The notes under the pieces were generated by a model. The model had not been told where the DNA came from. It ran no database searches and saw nothing but the letters and a program-made list of their open reading frames with translations. Position numbers and translations under genes: made by a program. Below are positions 56,601 through 64,000 of a stretch of DNA of 64,000 nucleotides, in pieces; position 1 is the stretch's first letter, and the number at the start of each line of letters is the position of its first letter. Origin of the DNA: Pseudohongiella spirulinae (lineage in GTDB: Bacteria; Pseudomonadota; Gammaproteobacteria; Pseudomonadales; Pseudohongiellaceae); contig NZ_CP013189.1 of the NCBI RefSeq assembly GCF_001444425.1, positions 124,001-188,000 on the forward strand, given 5' to 3'.

Positions 56601-58192
56601 AAGTAGTCGTAGATCATGCGTGGCTTGTCAGACAGACAGGCCAGCGCCGAGTCGTTACCCATGGAGCCCAGTGGATCACGGGCTTCGGTGATCATTGGCA
56701 GCAGCATGAACTGCATGGTCTCGGTGGTATAACCGAAGGCCTGCATGCGCTGCAACACATCTTCAGAGTCCAGCGAGTGGGCCTCGTTGCCGTCCGCCAG
56801 CATTTCCAGGGTAATGCGCTGATTTTGCAGCCATTCGCCGTAGGGACGCTTGGCTGCAATGCTGTGCTTGAGTTCTTCGTCTGGTATCAGGCGGCCCTGT
56901 TCGAAGTCCAGCAGGAACATGCGGCCGGGCTGCAGTCTGCCCTTGAGCTTGACGTTGGCCGGATCAACCTGCACGACACCCACTTCAGAGGCCATGATGA
57001 CTTTGTCGTCATGGGTGACGTAATAACGGCTGGGGCGCAGGCCGTTGCGGTCCAATACCGCACCAATATAGTGCCCGTCCGAGAATACAATGGATGCCGG
57101 GCCATCCCAGGGCTCCATCAGAGCGCTGTGGAACTCGTAGAAGTCTTTTTTGTCCTGAGACATATTGACGTCAGACTGCCAGGCTTCCGGAATCATCATC
57201 ATGACCGCTTCCTGCAGGGAGCGGCCGGACAGCAGCATGAATTCCAGCACCGAATCAAAGGAGCCGGAATCCGAGCAGTCGGAGTCGATAATGGGGAACA
57301 GGTCTTTCAGTTTGTCGCCAAACAGATCCGTTTCAAGCGTGCCTTCGCGCGCTACCATCCAGTTCACGTTGCCGCGCAGGGTGTTGATTTCCCCGTTATG
57401 GCTCATGAAGCGGTTGGGCTGGGCACGGTCCCATGACGGGAAAGTATTGGTGCTGAAACGTGAGTGCACCATGGCCATATGAGTTTCACAGGCCGGATTG
57501 GTCAGATCCTGATAAAAGGGGAAGAGCTGGCCGGGTGTCAGCATCCCTTTATAAACAATGACCTTGGTGGACAGGCTGCAGGCATAAACCATTTTGGCCT
57601 GAGTCAGCGAGCTGTCACCGCGCAGCTTGTGGGTAAAGCGCTTGCGGATGATATACAGCTTACGCTCGAAGGCTTCCTGGTCCAGGCCATCAGCAGCGCC
57701 AATAAACAGTTGCTCAATTTTTGGCTGCGCGGCCCGGGCTGCCGGGCCTACGTCGGCACCTTCGGCATCCACCGGCACATCCCGCCATCCGATCAGCACC
57801 TGACCTTCTTCTGCAATGATCTGGTTGATCGCATCTCTGCAGTATTCGCGTTCTTTGGTGTTCTGGGGGAGGAAAATGTTGCCTGTTGCGTAGTGTCCGT
57901 GGGCCGGGAGAGTGGTGTCTAACTCCTTTTTTGCGATGTCTGCAAAAAAGGAGTGAGGTAGCGCCATCAGGATGCCGGCCCCATCGCCTGTATTGGCCTC
58001 AAAGCCACAGCCGCCGCGGTGATCCATGCGTGAGTTCAGGTGGTAGGCGTCCAGCATGATCTGGTGACTGGGACGACCCTTGATGTCTGCAACAAAGCCG
58101 ACGCCGCATGCGTCTTTCTCGTTGGCCGGGTCGTAAAGTCCGGTCTTGTCCGGAAAGCCAATCTGGCTGGGGAATTGGGCTTGATCAGTCAT
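53618..58192 (-). CDS. gltB: Glutamate synthase large subunit
   Basis: 1524 residues. Makes two glutamates from glutamine and 2-oxoglutarate. The propeptide is 28 residues; the mature N-terminal nucleophile is Cys29 in DACGVGFVAD. The amidotransferase domain runs to about 430, the FMN-binding synthase domain lies about 780-1190 and holds the 3Fe-4S cysteines in CIMMRKCHLNTCPVG, and the GXGXG domain is at the end. The ATG at 58192 has AAAGAG upstream and is preferred over a TTG at 58201. Confidence 0.96.
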   Translation of the reverse strand: MTDQAQFPSQIGFPDKTGLYDPANEKDACGVGFVADIKGRPSHQIMLDAYHLNSRMDHRGGCGFEANTGDGAGILMALPHSFFADIAKKELDTTLPAHGHYATGNIFLPQNTKEREYCRDAINQIIAEEGQVLIGWRDVPVDAEGADVGPAARAAQPKIEQLFIGAADGLDQEAFERKLYIIRKRFTHKLRGDSSLTQAKMVYACSLSTKVIVYKGMLTPGQLFPFYQDLTNPACETHMAMVHSRFSTNTFPSWDRAQPNRFMSHNGEINTLRGNVNWMVAREGTLETDLFGDKLKDLFPIIDSDCSDSGSFDSVLEFMLLSGRSLQEAVMMMIPEAWQSDVNMSQDKKDFYEFHSALMEPWDGPASIVFSDGHYIGAVLDRNGLRPSRYYVTHDDKVIMASEVGVVQVDPANVKLKGRLQPGRMFLLDFEQGRLIPDEELKHSIAAKRPYGEWLQNQRITLEMLADGNEAHSLDSEDVLQRMQAFGYTTETMQFMLLPMITEARDPLGSMGNDSALACLSDKPRMIYDYFKQLFAQVTNPAIDSIREEVVMSLECFIGPEGNLLETTEQHAHRLSLKHPILSNKQLQTIRGMDHNGLRSKVIDITYDAHAENGYLNALERICKEASRAIAEGFAFVILSDRKIDKNRIAISALVATGAVHHHLIRTHERTKIGLIVETGEAREVHHHCLLVGYGADAINPYLAFEAIWQAQLDGLLGKDYPNESDVVYAYKKAVAKGMLKVMAKMGISTLQSYRGAQIFEAVGLAEEVVNRCFVGTASRVQGVNFATLVEETERRHRIGFPANDENRIPVLNNPGDFHWRNNGDSHMWDPTAIFNLQNAARTNSPDAYKAFAKYTNEQTTRACTLRGLLKFRDNQQAIPLDEVEPAKEIVKRFATGAMSFGSISQESHEALAVAMNRLGGKSNTGEGGEDPIRFQPLPNGDSKRSAIKQVASGRFGVTIWYLTNADELQIKISQGAKPGEGGELPGGKVDEQIARIRHSTPGVGLISPPPHHDIYSIEDMAQLIHDLKNANRAARISVKLVSEIGVGTIAAGVTKAKTDHLVIAGHDGGTGASPLTSIKHAGLPWELGLAETHQTLVMNNLRSRVVLQTDGQLKTGRDVAIAALLGAEEFGFATAPLITLGCIMMRKCHLNTCPVGIATQDPELRKKFKGQPEHVVNYLFMVAEELREIMASLGIRTMNEMVGRVDLLESNIAINHWKTKGLDLTNILTPAKAVFANTGTYCSMAQDHGLDKALDNQLIALAAPTLEKGEKVNIELPVININRVVGTMLSNEVAKKFGEQMLPDDTINIKLNGSAGQSLGAFLARGITITVEGDANDFVGKGLSGGKVVVYPPKNSTFKAEDNIIAGNVNLYGATGGEAYFRGIVAERFAVRNSGASAVVEGIGDHGCEYMTGGRVVILGKTGRNFGAGMSGGIAYVWDKDKDFEKQCNMESFELEPVADAADIEELKTLISNHLHYTGSTVAQQILDNWDASLAQFVKVMPTDYKRVLAEMAAKAKAQAVAV

Positions 58193-58652
58193 AACTCGCA
58201 AAGTCTCTTTAATTCGTTATTTGTGTATCCCGCTCGGCCACCGTTTATCGCTCCCGTGATGTCAGGCACAGCTTTATGAGTAGCACCACTGACTGGAAGA
58301 TGCGTGAATTAGAAGTTATTGATTTGACACGGTTCGGTGATTCTGCCTGCACCCCTGGACTGCATATCCGGGATCTTCCGGATGGTCCCAAAACGCTTTG
58401 CGCTATTTTGTGGGGGCTGGACACAATACCATCGAAACAGAATATGTCAAGTTTCCCTGGTCATGGTGGTCGACAGCCAGGTTACGCACTGGCACAGATC
58501 TCAGCTTGATAAAACGGGTGAGCTGGATTACTCTTCGCCTTCTAGCGCCTCTGTTTTCCGGCAAACTGATAGTCGTTAAACTGATCGTCATGATGGTGTC
58601 AGGAAAGCACCTGTAAAAAATAAGCAAAAGCTAACAGCTGAGGGGATATCAC
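58193..58652. other. Gap with no convincing gene between gltB and the cytochrome b gene
   Basis: 460 bases. It should contain the promoters of gltB (minus) and the cytochrome gene (plus). Several overlapping frames of 70-80 codons exist on both strands, none with a good ribosome site or recognisable product. No terminator, palindrome or tRNA was noticed. Confidence 0.5.
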
Positions 58653-59408
58653 GTGGAAATCGTTCGTTATAAACGCGATGTATGGGGTGATGAGGTTATT
58701 CTGGGGGTGGCCTGGGACCTTTTATGGGTGGTGGCAGTTGCCATCCTGATATTGCTGGCAGGGCATGCCATTGTTATGGCTGCACTGGCCAAAAAGCGCG
58801 CCAAGCCATCGGCAGACGGACCCAAGGTCAATCGTCATGATGCCATCGATCGGGCATTCCACTGGATCATGGCGGCCTCAGTTCTGGTTCTGATCGCGAC
58901 AGGTGTGATGCCAATTATCGGTATCAAGTTTGCCTGGCTGAATATTCACTGGATTGCCGGCCTGGTGCTGACCTTCGTCGTCGCCTTCCATATTGTTCGA
59001 GCCACCTTCTGGCAGGATTTCAAGTCCATGCTGTTGACGCCAGCCGATTTTGCCGAGCCTTTTGATGAAAACCGCAAACCCGGCAAGTATTCCTTTGAGC
59101 AGAAAGGCATGCACTGGGCCATGACTATTCTGGTGCTGTTGGTCATCGTCACTGGGGTTATCCTGTTCACGCACATCAATACTCCATTCTGGGAGCGCCA
59201 GTCGGTCAGTGATGAAGCGCAACTGGGTCTGATGTTCCTGTTGCACGGGCTGGCAACATTGGCCCTGATTGCATTTACCGCTATCCATATTTATTTTGCT
59301 GTCCGGCCCGAGAAGCAGTTTTACACTCGCTCCATGGTTAAAGGCTGGATTTCCGAAGACGAAATGAATGCGTATCACGACAAGAACAAATGGAAGGTGA
59401 AAGATTGA
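58653..59408 (+). CDS. Di-heme cytochrome b561/formate-dehydrogenase-gamma-like membrane protein
   Basis: 251 residues, starting at GTG with GAGGGG 8 bases upstream. Four to five membrane helices with histidines for heme (NRHDAIDRAFHWIMAA, NIHWIAGLVLTFVVAFHIVRATFW, GMHWAMTILVLLVI, FLLHGLATLALIAFTAIHIYFAV). It resembles the cytochrome b gamma subunit of formate dehydrogenases, carrying electrons between quinone and a periplasmic enzyme. No dehydrogenase catalytic or iron-sulfur subunit is nearby. It ends TTGA, coupled with the next gene. Confidence 0.85.
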   Translation: MEIVRYKRDVWGDEVILGVAWDLLWVVAVAILILLAGHAIVMAALAKKRAKPSADGPKVNRHDAIDRAFHWIMAASVLVLIATGVMPIIGIKFAWLNIHWIAGLVLTFVVAFHIVRATFWQDFKSMLLTPADFAEPFDENRKPGKYSFEQKGMHWAMTILVLLVIVTGVILFTHINTPFWERQSVSDEAQLGLMFLLHGLATLALIAFTAIHIYFAVRPEKQFYTRSMVKGWISEDEMNAYHDKNKWKVKD

Positions 59409-59824
59409 GTGCAGTAAAAGATCTGGAAAAGGATATCGAAGTCGTCGAATCCGGTTATGAGTTCCTGCTTGCTTATGCTGCGCAGGGGCGTCCACCGCAC
59501 GATGAAAACAACTATCCGCCACCGCATGCGCGACCAACCCTGCAGAATATGCTGGATTCCATGCAGAATGTGGCTGGCGCGCTGGCAGGTAGTGAGGACG
59601 ACTATGAGCAGGTCATTGCCGATGATATCCGCAAGGCCAGCGCTGCACTGAAGTTTGTGCTGGCGCAGCCGCGCATGAGCTCGGAACTGGTCGACAATCT
59701 GAACGCCTCTATTCATTTGCGTTCGGTATTGACGGATTTCTTCCTCTACAGCGAGGTGTTCCGACCGTCGGCAGAAGCACCGTCGCTGGCCGTGAATGCG
59801 GCGGCTCCCAAGCCTGCACAGTAA
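59405..59824 (+). CDS. Hypothetical protein coupled to cytochrome b
   Basis: 139 residues, soluble and mostly helical, acidic N-terminus (SAVKDLEKDIEVVESGYEFLLAYAAQGR), a middle rich in Pro/His (PPHDENNYPPPHARPT) and a Pro/Ala tail. The TTG at 59405 with GGAAGG 7 bases upstream overlaps the cytochrome stop by 3 bases; an ATG at 59390 lies 15 bases earlier without a ribosome site. I do not recognise a domain. Translational coupling suggests it serves the cytochrome, perhaps as assembly factor. Confidence 0.75.
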   Translation: MSAVKDLEKDIEVVESGYEFLLAYAAQGRPPHDENNYPPPHARPTLQNMLDSMQNVAGALAGSEDDYEQVIADDIRKASAALKFVLAQPRMSSELVDNLNASIHLRSVLTDFFLYSEVFRPSAEAPSLAVNAAAPKPAQ

Positions 59825-59852
59825 GTCATTGTTGTACAAGAAAGGCTGTAAG

Positions 59853-59892
59853 CGGCCGGGTTGATGTCAGTGGACATTGCCCGGCCGTTTTT
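59853..59892. terminator. Rho-independent terminator, possibly bidirectional
   Basis: CGGCCGGG (59853-59860) pairs with CCCGGCCG (59880-59887), followed by TTTTT. It ends the cytochrome operon 28 bases after its last stop. The stop codon of the minus-strand 51-residue gene overlaps the T run, so it may also end that gene's transcript. Confidence 0.8.
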
Positions 59893-60046
59893 ATAATTGC
59901 ATACCGATAAACGCCAGGAGTGCAATCACACTAAGCAACAAAAACAGGATTGTTAGCCGTGTGCCAAGTCCTCGCTTTTCGTTCCAGTTGTACTCTTGCT
60001 CTTCTTCTACAAATATCGGGTTGATCTGTCGTTTGAACATTCGCAT
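59891..60046 (-). CDS. 51-residue small membrane protein
   Basis: An unreported short frame: MRMFKRQINPIFVEEEQ..., an acidic and aromatic middle, then one membrane helix (LTILFLLLSVIALLAFIGMQ). AGAGG is 8 bases before the ATG. Its stop falls inside the terminator of the convergent cytochrome operon, a typical tight arrangement. No known family recognised. It is probably a real single-pass membrane protein with the N-terminus in the cytoplasm. Confidence 0.6.
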   Translation of the reverse strand: MRMFKRQINPIFVEEEQEYNWNEKRGLGTRLTILFLLLSVIALLAFIGMQL

Positions 60047-60207
60047 GCAATAACCTCTGATGCGTATCGGGTGGCTTTAATAGATTTGACAAGGGGGCTG
60101 TGACATTAATTCGCTGACAATGTGGCAATTCGCGGTTCATCTGTAACAAAGTGAAACGACAGGGTGTTTTTGATGACGGCGTGATCAATGAGGAAAATTC
60201 TTGTGGT

Positions 60208-60213
60208 TATAAT
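60208..60213 (+). promoter_or_regulatory. Candidate -10 of the DUF5916 gene
   Basis: A perfect TATAAT 36 bases before the GTG start. The -35 region is poor. GATCAAT occurs on both sides (60183 and 60216), which may be a regulator half-site or chance. Confidence 0.35.
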
Positions 60214-60248
60214 GCGATCAATTAAAAAAAGTAAAAGGATCACCCACC

Positions 60249-62654
60249 GTGCAATTTCCGTTCACTGGTCGCCGTCTGTCGTCCGCCCTGCTGCCTGTCT
60301 GTCTGACGCTCGTCAGCCTGTTTAATTCCCCGTCGCTTTTTGCTCAACCTTCACCTTCTGCAGATGTTATTCCGTTGACCAGGATGGATAGCGCCATTTC
60401 ACTGGATGGCTTTCTGAATGAGGCGGTCTGGCAGAGTCTGCCAGCCTATGACGGGATGCGGGTCATCAACCCGGATACCCTGGCACCGGCCTCCATGCAA
60501 ACCGAGGCACGCATTTTCTATAACGAACGTGGTATCTACGTCGGCGTGATGAACTATCAGGACCCGGACACGCTGGTGGCGCGCATGAGTTCGCGAGATC
60601 AGGGCGTGCCCCGTGACGGGTTTGTGCTGTCAATCGACACGTCAGGCGATGGGCTTTACGGCTATTACCTGCGGATCAATCTGGGCGGCACCTTTTCCGA
60701 TGGCACCATTCTTCCGGAGAAACAGATCAGCCGGGATTGGGATGGTCCCTGGGATGCAGTCACTCAGGAGCTGGACAATGGCTGGTCGGCGGAAATGTTC
60801 ATACCCTGGGGCATGATGCAACTGCCACAATCGGGTGAGACGCGTCAGATCGGACTGTATATGGAGCGCATGGTGGCGCATCTCAACGAAACCTGGTCCT
60901 GGCCCGCATTACCGGGAACCAATCCGGAATACCTGTCGGCATTTCAGAAGTTTTCAGTCGCGGGTATCAATCCGCGCACGCAATTCACTTTCTACCCTTA
61001 CGCCTCTGCCACGTATAACAACATCAGCGGCGAATCTGATACCCGGGTTGGTGCGGATATCTATTGGCGGCCGAATTCCAACACGCAACTATCGGCGACA
61101 CTCAATCCTGATTTCGGTACGGTGGAGTCGGATGATGTGGTTGTAAATTTGAGTGCCTTTGAGGTGTTCTTTTCCGAGAAGCGAACCTTCTTCCTGGAAG
61201 GACAGGATGTTTTTCGCGCCACTCCCCGTGCTAACGGCGGACCTTTTGGGCCAACGACTGTGTTGAATACCCGTCGTATCGGGGCTGCACCCAGATTCAG
61301 CACACCTGCGGGTGTCACGGTCAGTGCCACCGACAGAAATGCGCCTGCCGATTTGCTGGGTGCCGTCAAAGTCACCGGATCGCAGGGCAATTGGCGCTAC
61401 GGAACGCTGGTGGCAGCGGAAGACGATATGCTGATTCGTGGACGCGCTGCTGATGGCAGTCGTGTTGGCATTCAGTCGACCGGTCGTGATTTTGCTGTCG
61501 GCCGACTACTTTACGAAGACACCTCCGGCGGTGGTCGCCGAGGTATCGGCTGGATGGGCACGCGGCTTGACCACCCGGATCGTGAGGCAACCGTCAATGC
61601 CATTGATGTGGCTTATTTTTCCGCAGATACCCGCTGGGTATTTGACGGTCAGCTCCTGCACAGCGATGTTAATGGAGAGACCGGTAAAGGTGCGTTTTTT
61701 GACCTGAACTTCAGGCCAGAGCGCGGCGTTCAGCACACGTTCACAGGCACCTTTTTTGATGACAAGCTGGAAATCAACGATGTCGGTTATGTGCAGCGCA
61801 ATGACCACATGATGCTGGATTATCGGCTGAGCGTGACGCAGTCAGGGCTGGAAAAATACCGATCGCTGACCCGTTCCATGAACGTCATCAACCAGTGGAA
61901 TACAGATGGTCGGCCGGTGCGTCTGGGACTGTTCTTTGGGCAGAACATGACGTTCCATGACAACACCTCTCTGAACCTCAACTTCCGCTATTTTCCGCCA
62001 CGCGTCGATGACAGACTCAGCCGTGGCAATGGTACCTATAAAATACCGCATCGACTGGCCTACGATGTTTCCTGGCAGAGTGACCGGTCCCGCCCATTGA
62101 GTATTCGTTTTGGCGCGGGCAACGGTCAGGAAGATCTCAAGCGCAGTAACATCAACTACTCAATTGGCCTGGACTGGCAGCCCAATGACCGCTTCTCTAC
62201 GGAGTTTAACGTCCGCTACCGTGATCGTGAATCATGGCTGGTGCATCGGGGTGGTGACCGAATGACCGCCTTTCGTGCCAATGAGTGGTCGCCGCAGTGG
62301 AATGTTAACTACTTCATCAACTCCAAGCAGCAGTTCCGGCTGGCCGTGCAGTGGACCGGTATCAAGGCGCATGAGGATAAGTTCTATCGTATAAACCAGA
62401 CAGATGTGACACGACTGATACGCTCTGCCAAGCCCAATGTAACGCCGGATGACTTTACCGTCAGCCGGATGAGTTTCCAGGCCCGTTATCGCTGGGAGAT
62501 TGCACCGCTGTCGGATCTGTTTATTGTTTATACACGGGGAAGTAATTTGCCCAGCGATGTTGGGTCAGAGTTCCAGGATCTGCTGTTTGATGCCTGGAGT
62601 GAGCGCATCAGTGACACCTGGGTAGTGAAATTACGCTACCGGCTGGGTAACTGA
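60249..62654 (+). CDS. DUF5916 outer-membrane barrel with CBM9-like N-terminal domain
   Basis: 801 residues. Signal peptide to about 35 (SLFAQ). Residues about 45-230 form a carbohydrate-binding family 9-like domain (SISLDGFLNEAVWQSLPAYDGM...ARIFYNERGIYVGV), and the rest is the DUF5916 region (NLSAFEVFFSEKRTFFLEGQDVF) followed by many alternating strands ending RYRLGN, typical of an outer-membrane barrel. The role is unknown; family members are found beside proteases and transporters. The start is GTG at 60249; a TATAAT lies at 60208. Confidence 0.88.
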   Translation: MQFPFTGRRLSSALLPVCLTLVSLFNSPSLFAQPSPSADVIPLTRMDSAISLDGFLNEAVWQSLPAYDGMRVINPDTLAPASMQTEARIFYNERGIYVGVMNYQDPDTLVARMSSRDQGVPRDGFVLSIDTSGDGLYGYYLRINLGGTFSDGTILPEKQISRDWDGPWDAVTQELDNGWSAEMFIPWGMMQLPQSGETRQIGLYMERMVAHLNETWSWPALPGTNPEYLSAFQKFSVAGINPRTQFTFYPYASATYNNISGESDTRVGADIYWRPNSNTQLSATLNPDFGTVESDDVVVNLSAFEVFFSEKRTFFLEGQDVFRATPRANGGPFGPTTVLNTRRIGAAPRFSTPAGVTVSATDRNAPADLLGAVKVTGSQGNWRYGTLVAAEDDMLIRGRAADGSRVGIQSTGRDFAVGRLLYEDTSGGGRRGIGWMGTRLDHPDREATVNAIDVAYFSADTRWVFDGQLLHSDVNGETGKGAFFDLNFRPERGVQHTFTGTFFDDKLEINDVGYVQRNDHMMLDYRLSVTQSGLEKYRSLTRSMNVINQWNTDGRPVRLGLFFGQNMTFHDNTSLNLNFRYFPPRVDDRLSRGNGTYKIPHRLAYDVSWQSDRSRPLSIRFGAGNGQEDLKRSNINYSIGLDWQPNDRFSTEFNVRYRDRESWLVHRGGDRMTAFRANEWSPQWNVNYFINSKQQFRLAVQWTGIKAHEDKFYRINQTDVTRLIRSAKPNVTPDDFTVSRMSFQARYRWEIAPLSDLFIVYTRGSNLPSDVGSEFQDLLFDAWSERISDTWVVKLRYRLGN

Positions 62655-62741
62655 TTTGTCATCTGGCGGTCAAACAATTGTCGTAGCCTGCTTCCGACAG
62701 GCATACTGACACACCTATTTGACGGATAAAGGAGTACACTG

Positions 62742-63800
62742 ATGGCCATCTTTTCGCTGAAGCGAATGCTGGGTGGGGCGTTGATCATGAGTGTGGTTGC
62801 GGGGAATGTAGTGCCTCTGGCGCCGGCCATGGCGCAGAGTGATGCGGCTGACAAGGTGGTGGTGGCCCATCGTGGAGCCAGCGGCTACCTGCCGGAACAC
62901 ACTCTGCCCGCTGCCGCCATGGCCTATGCCATGGGTGCGCACTTTCAGGAACAGGATGTGGTGATGACCCGGGACGATCAGCTGATCGTCTGGCACGACC
63001 TGACCCTGGACCGTAACACCGATGTGCGTCATCGATTCCCCGGCCGCGCCCGAGACGATGGTCGCCACTATGTCATTGACTTCACTCTGGCAGAGCTGCG
63101 CGAACTGCAGGTGACCGAGGGCTACCGGCTCAGCGACAGCGGTGAAGAGCAGAAGATCTATCCGGGACGTTTTCCGTTGTGGCAGTCCTCCTTTAAGATT
63201 CATACGCTGGCAGAACAGATTGAGCTGGTGCAAGGTATGAACCAGGCGATGGGCCGCGACGTCGGCATTTACCCCGAGCTCAAGGCTCCGGCCTTTCACC
63301 ATGAACATGGCAAAGACATTGGCATGGCGGTGCTCGCGGAGCTGAAACGCTACGGCTATATCAACAAGGACAGCAACGTCTATGTACAGACTTTCGAGTT
63401 CGACGAGCTGAAACGCGTCAAGGAAGAAGTATTCCCGGCTCTGGATGTGGAGCTGAAGCTGGTGCAGTTGATGGGCGATGATGAGGTTTACGACTGGATT
63501 CTGCAACCCGGCGGTATGCGCGAGCTGGCGCGCTACGCCGATGGCATCGGGCCCGAAAAAGGTATGATCATCAGCCCCGAATCCACCCGCAATCGTCTGC
63601 TGATCAGCTCCCTGGTGCGCGATGCTCACCAGGCTGGCCTGCAGGTGCACCCCTATACCTTCCGCCTGGACGAAGGGCAGGTCCCCGCCTACGCCGACAG
63701 CTTTGAGCACATGCTGGAGCTGTTCTTCTTTGAGGCCAACGTAGATGGCCTGTTCACCGACTTCCCTGATCGGGCGGTAGACTTCCTGAAATCAAAGTGA
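62742..63800 (+). CDS. glpQ: Glycerophosphodiester phosphodiesterase, periplasmic
   Basis: 352 residues with a signal peptide ending PAMA. Splits glycerophosphodiesters to glycerol-3-phosphate and alcohol. Catalytic and calcium-binding residues: His43-Arg44 (VAHRGASGYLPEHT), Glu70 and Asp72 (EQDVVMTRDDQ), His85 (VWHD). Glu276 is part of YPELKAP-type and EFDELKR regions typical of GlpQ. AAAGGAG is 8 bases before the ATG. No glpT or other glycerol-phosphate gene is adjacent. Confidence 0.93.
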   Translation: MAIFSLKRMLGGALIMSVVAGNVVPLAPAMAQSDAADKVVVAHRGASGYLPEHTLPAAAMAYAMGAHFQEQDVVMTRDDQLIVWHDLTLDRNTDVRHRFPGRARDDGRHYVIDFTLAELRELQVTEGYRLSDSGEEQKIYPGRFPLWQSSFKIHTLAEQIELVQGMNQAMGRDVGIYPELKAPAFHHEHGKDIGMAVLAELKRYGYINKDSNVYVQTFEFDELKRVKEEVFPALDVELKLVQLMGDDEVYDWILQPGGMRELARYADGIGPEKGMIISPESTRNRLLISSLVRDAHQAGLQVHPYTFRLDEGQVPAYADSFEHMLELFFFEANVDGLFTDFPDRAVDFLKSK

Positions 63801-63815
63801 TCAGGCGAGCAGTGC

Positions 63816-63842
63816 GGGGACGGAGACCTGCGCTCCGTCCCC
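63816..63842. repeat. REP-like palindrome 1
   Basis: GGGGACGGAG and CTCCGTCCCC, a perfect 10-base inverted repeat around 7 bases. It lies 16 bases after the glpQ stop. Confidence 0.75.
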
Positions 63843-63891
63843 CGACGCCCAAAGGGCGCTTTACCCGTTAAACCACCGGCCTGGATACGCG

Positions 63892-63916
63892 GGGGACGGA
63901 GGCAGCCTCCGTCCCC
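63892..63916. repeat. REP-like palindrome 2
   Basis: GGGGACGGAGGC and GCCTCCGTCCCC, a 12-base inverted repeat around a single central base, sharing the GGGGACGGAG core with the other two. Confidence 0.75.
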
Positions 63917-63958
63917 GGGGGCAGTGCCATACTGCTAGAGCGCCCCGCTGGGGCGCCG

Positions 63959-63985
63959 GGGGACGGAGCGCCGGTCTCCGTCCCC
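63959..63985. repeat. REP-like palindrome 3
   Basis: GGGGACGGAG and CTCCGTCCCC around a different 7-base loop. Between copies are further GC-rich hairpins: CGCCC-AAA-GGGCG (63846-63858) and GCGCCCC-GCT-GGGGCGC (63940-63956). Confidence 0.75.
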
Positions 63986-64000
63986 ATCAGTAGTTTACCT

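Noticed and set aside
53762-57922. Several 100-370-codon plus-strand frames
   Set aside because: All antisense to gltB, which is intact over its full length.
58276-58627. Overlapping 70-80-codon frames in the gltB-cytochrome gap
   Set aside because: They compete with each other on both strands, lack ribosome sites and show no recognisable product.

Overview
The window is chromosomal DNA from a free-living, aerobic, probably marine-type gammaproteobacterium. The evidence is gene order rather than any rRNA. The block ygfA - 6S RNA - zapA - zapB-like - pepP - ubiH - ubiI-like, and the block HAD phosphatase - rppH - ptsP - lgt - thyA - folA, both match the layout known from Pseudomonas and relatives. 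Exported families common in marine gammaproteobacteria (DUF5916 barrel, SMP-30 lactonase, TraB/GumN) lie between them. Placement near Pseudomonadales/Cellvibrionales is an inference. I saw no prophage, integrase, CRISPR array, toxin-antitoxin pair, tRNA or rRNA. A REP-like palindrome cluster at the right edge is the only mobile-type signature.

Layout. 1-8.7 kb: SOS mutagenesis genes dnaE2 (5' end cut by the window edge) and imuA-imuB, in convergent orientation around an exported protein of unknown function, a DMT transporter and an HD-GYP phosphodiesterase. imuA has a promoter with two LexA boxes. 8.9-15.6 kb: a 30-residue membrane peptide, the 6S RNA/Z-ring/ubiquinone block, a DUF1499 lipoprotein and a MaoC dehydratase. 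15.7-27.5 kb: an exported methyltransferase, ABC exporter plus Kef-type antiporter, RND pump plus adaptor, SDR, SMP-30 protein and a diguanylate cyclase. 27.6-34.1 kb: ahpC-ahpF with a terminator between them, DUF6164-like, TraB/GumN, a 58-residue ORF, a histone-H1-like/SlyD fusion and a Tat-exported sulfite-oxidase-like enzyme. 34.1-40.4 kb: GcvR-like protein, HAD phosphatase, rppH-ptsP, lgt-thyA-folA. 40.4-49.5 kb (minus strand): argA, argE, phhB, hemW-rdgB-metW-metX-yggT-proC and a PerM-type transporter. 49.5-58.2 kb (minus strand): NatAB-like ABC transporter and gltD-gltB. 58.2-64 kb: a 460-bp gap, cytochrome b plus a translationally coupled hypothetical, a 51-residue membrane peptide, the DUF5916 protein, GlpQ and the REP-like cluster.

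Functional themes: damage-inducible mutagenesis, peroxide defence, ubiquinone and folate/thymidylate synthesis, nitrogen assimilation with arginine, proline and methionine synthesis, cyclic-di-GMP turnover (one synthase-type and one hydrolase-type protein), and envelope transport. Most of the window is conserved housekeeping DNA. I found no clear undescribed multi-gene system. The best leads are the rearranged mutasome locus with its double LexA operator, the H1-like/SlyD fusion, small ORFs under 60 codons, and the REP-like cluster at the right edge.
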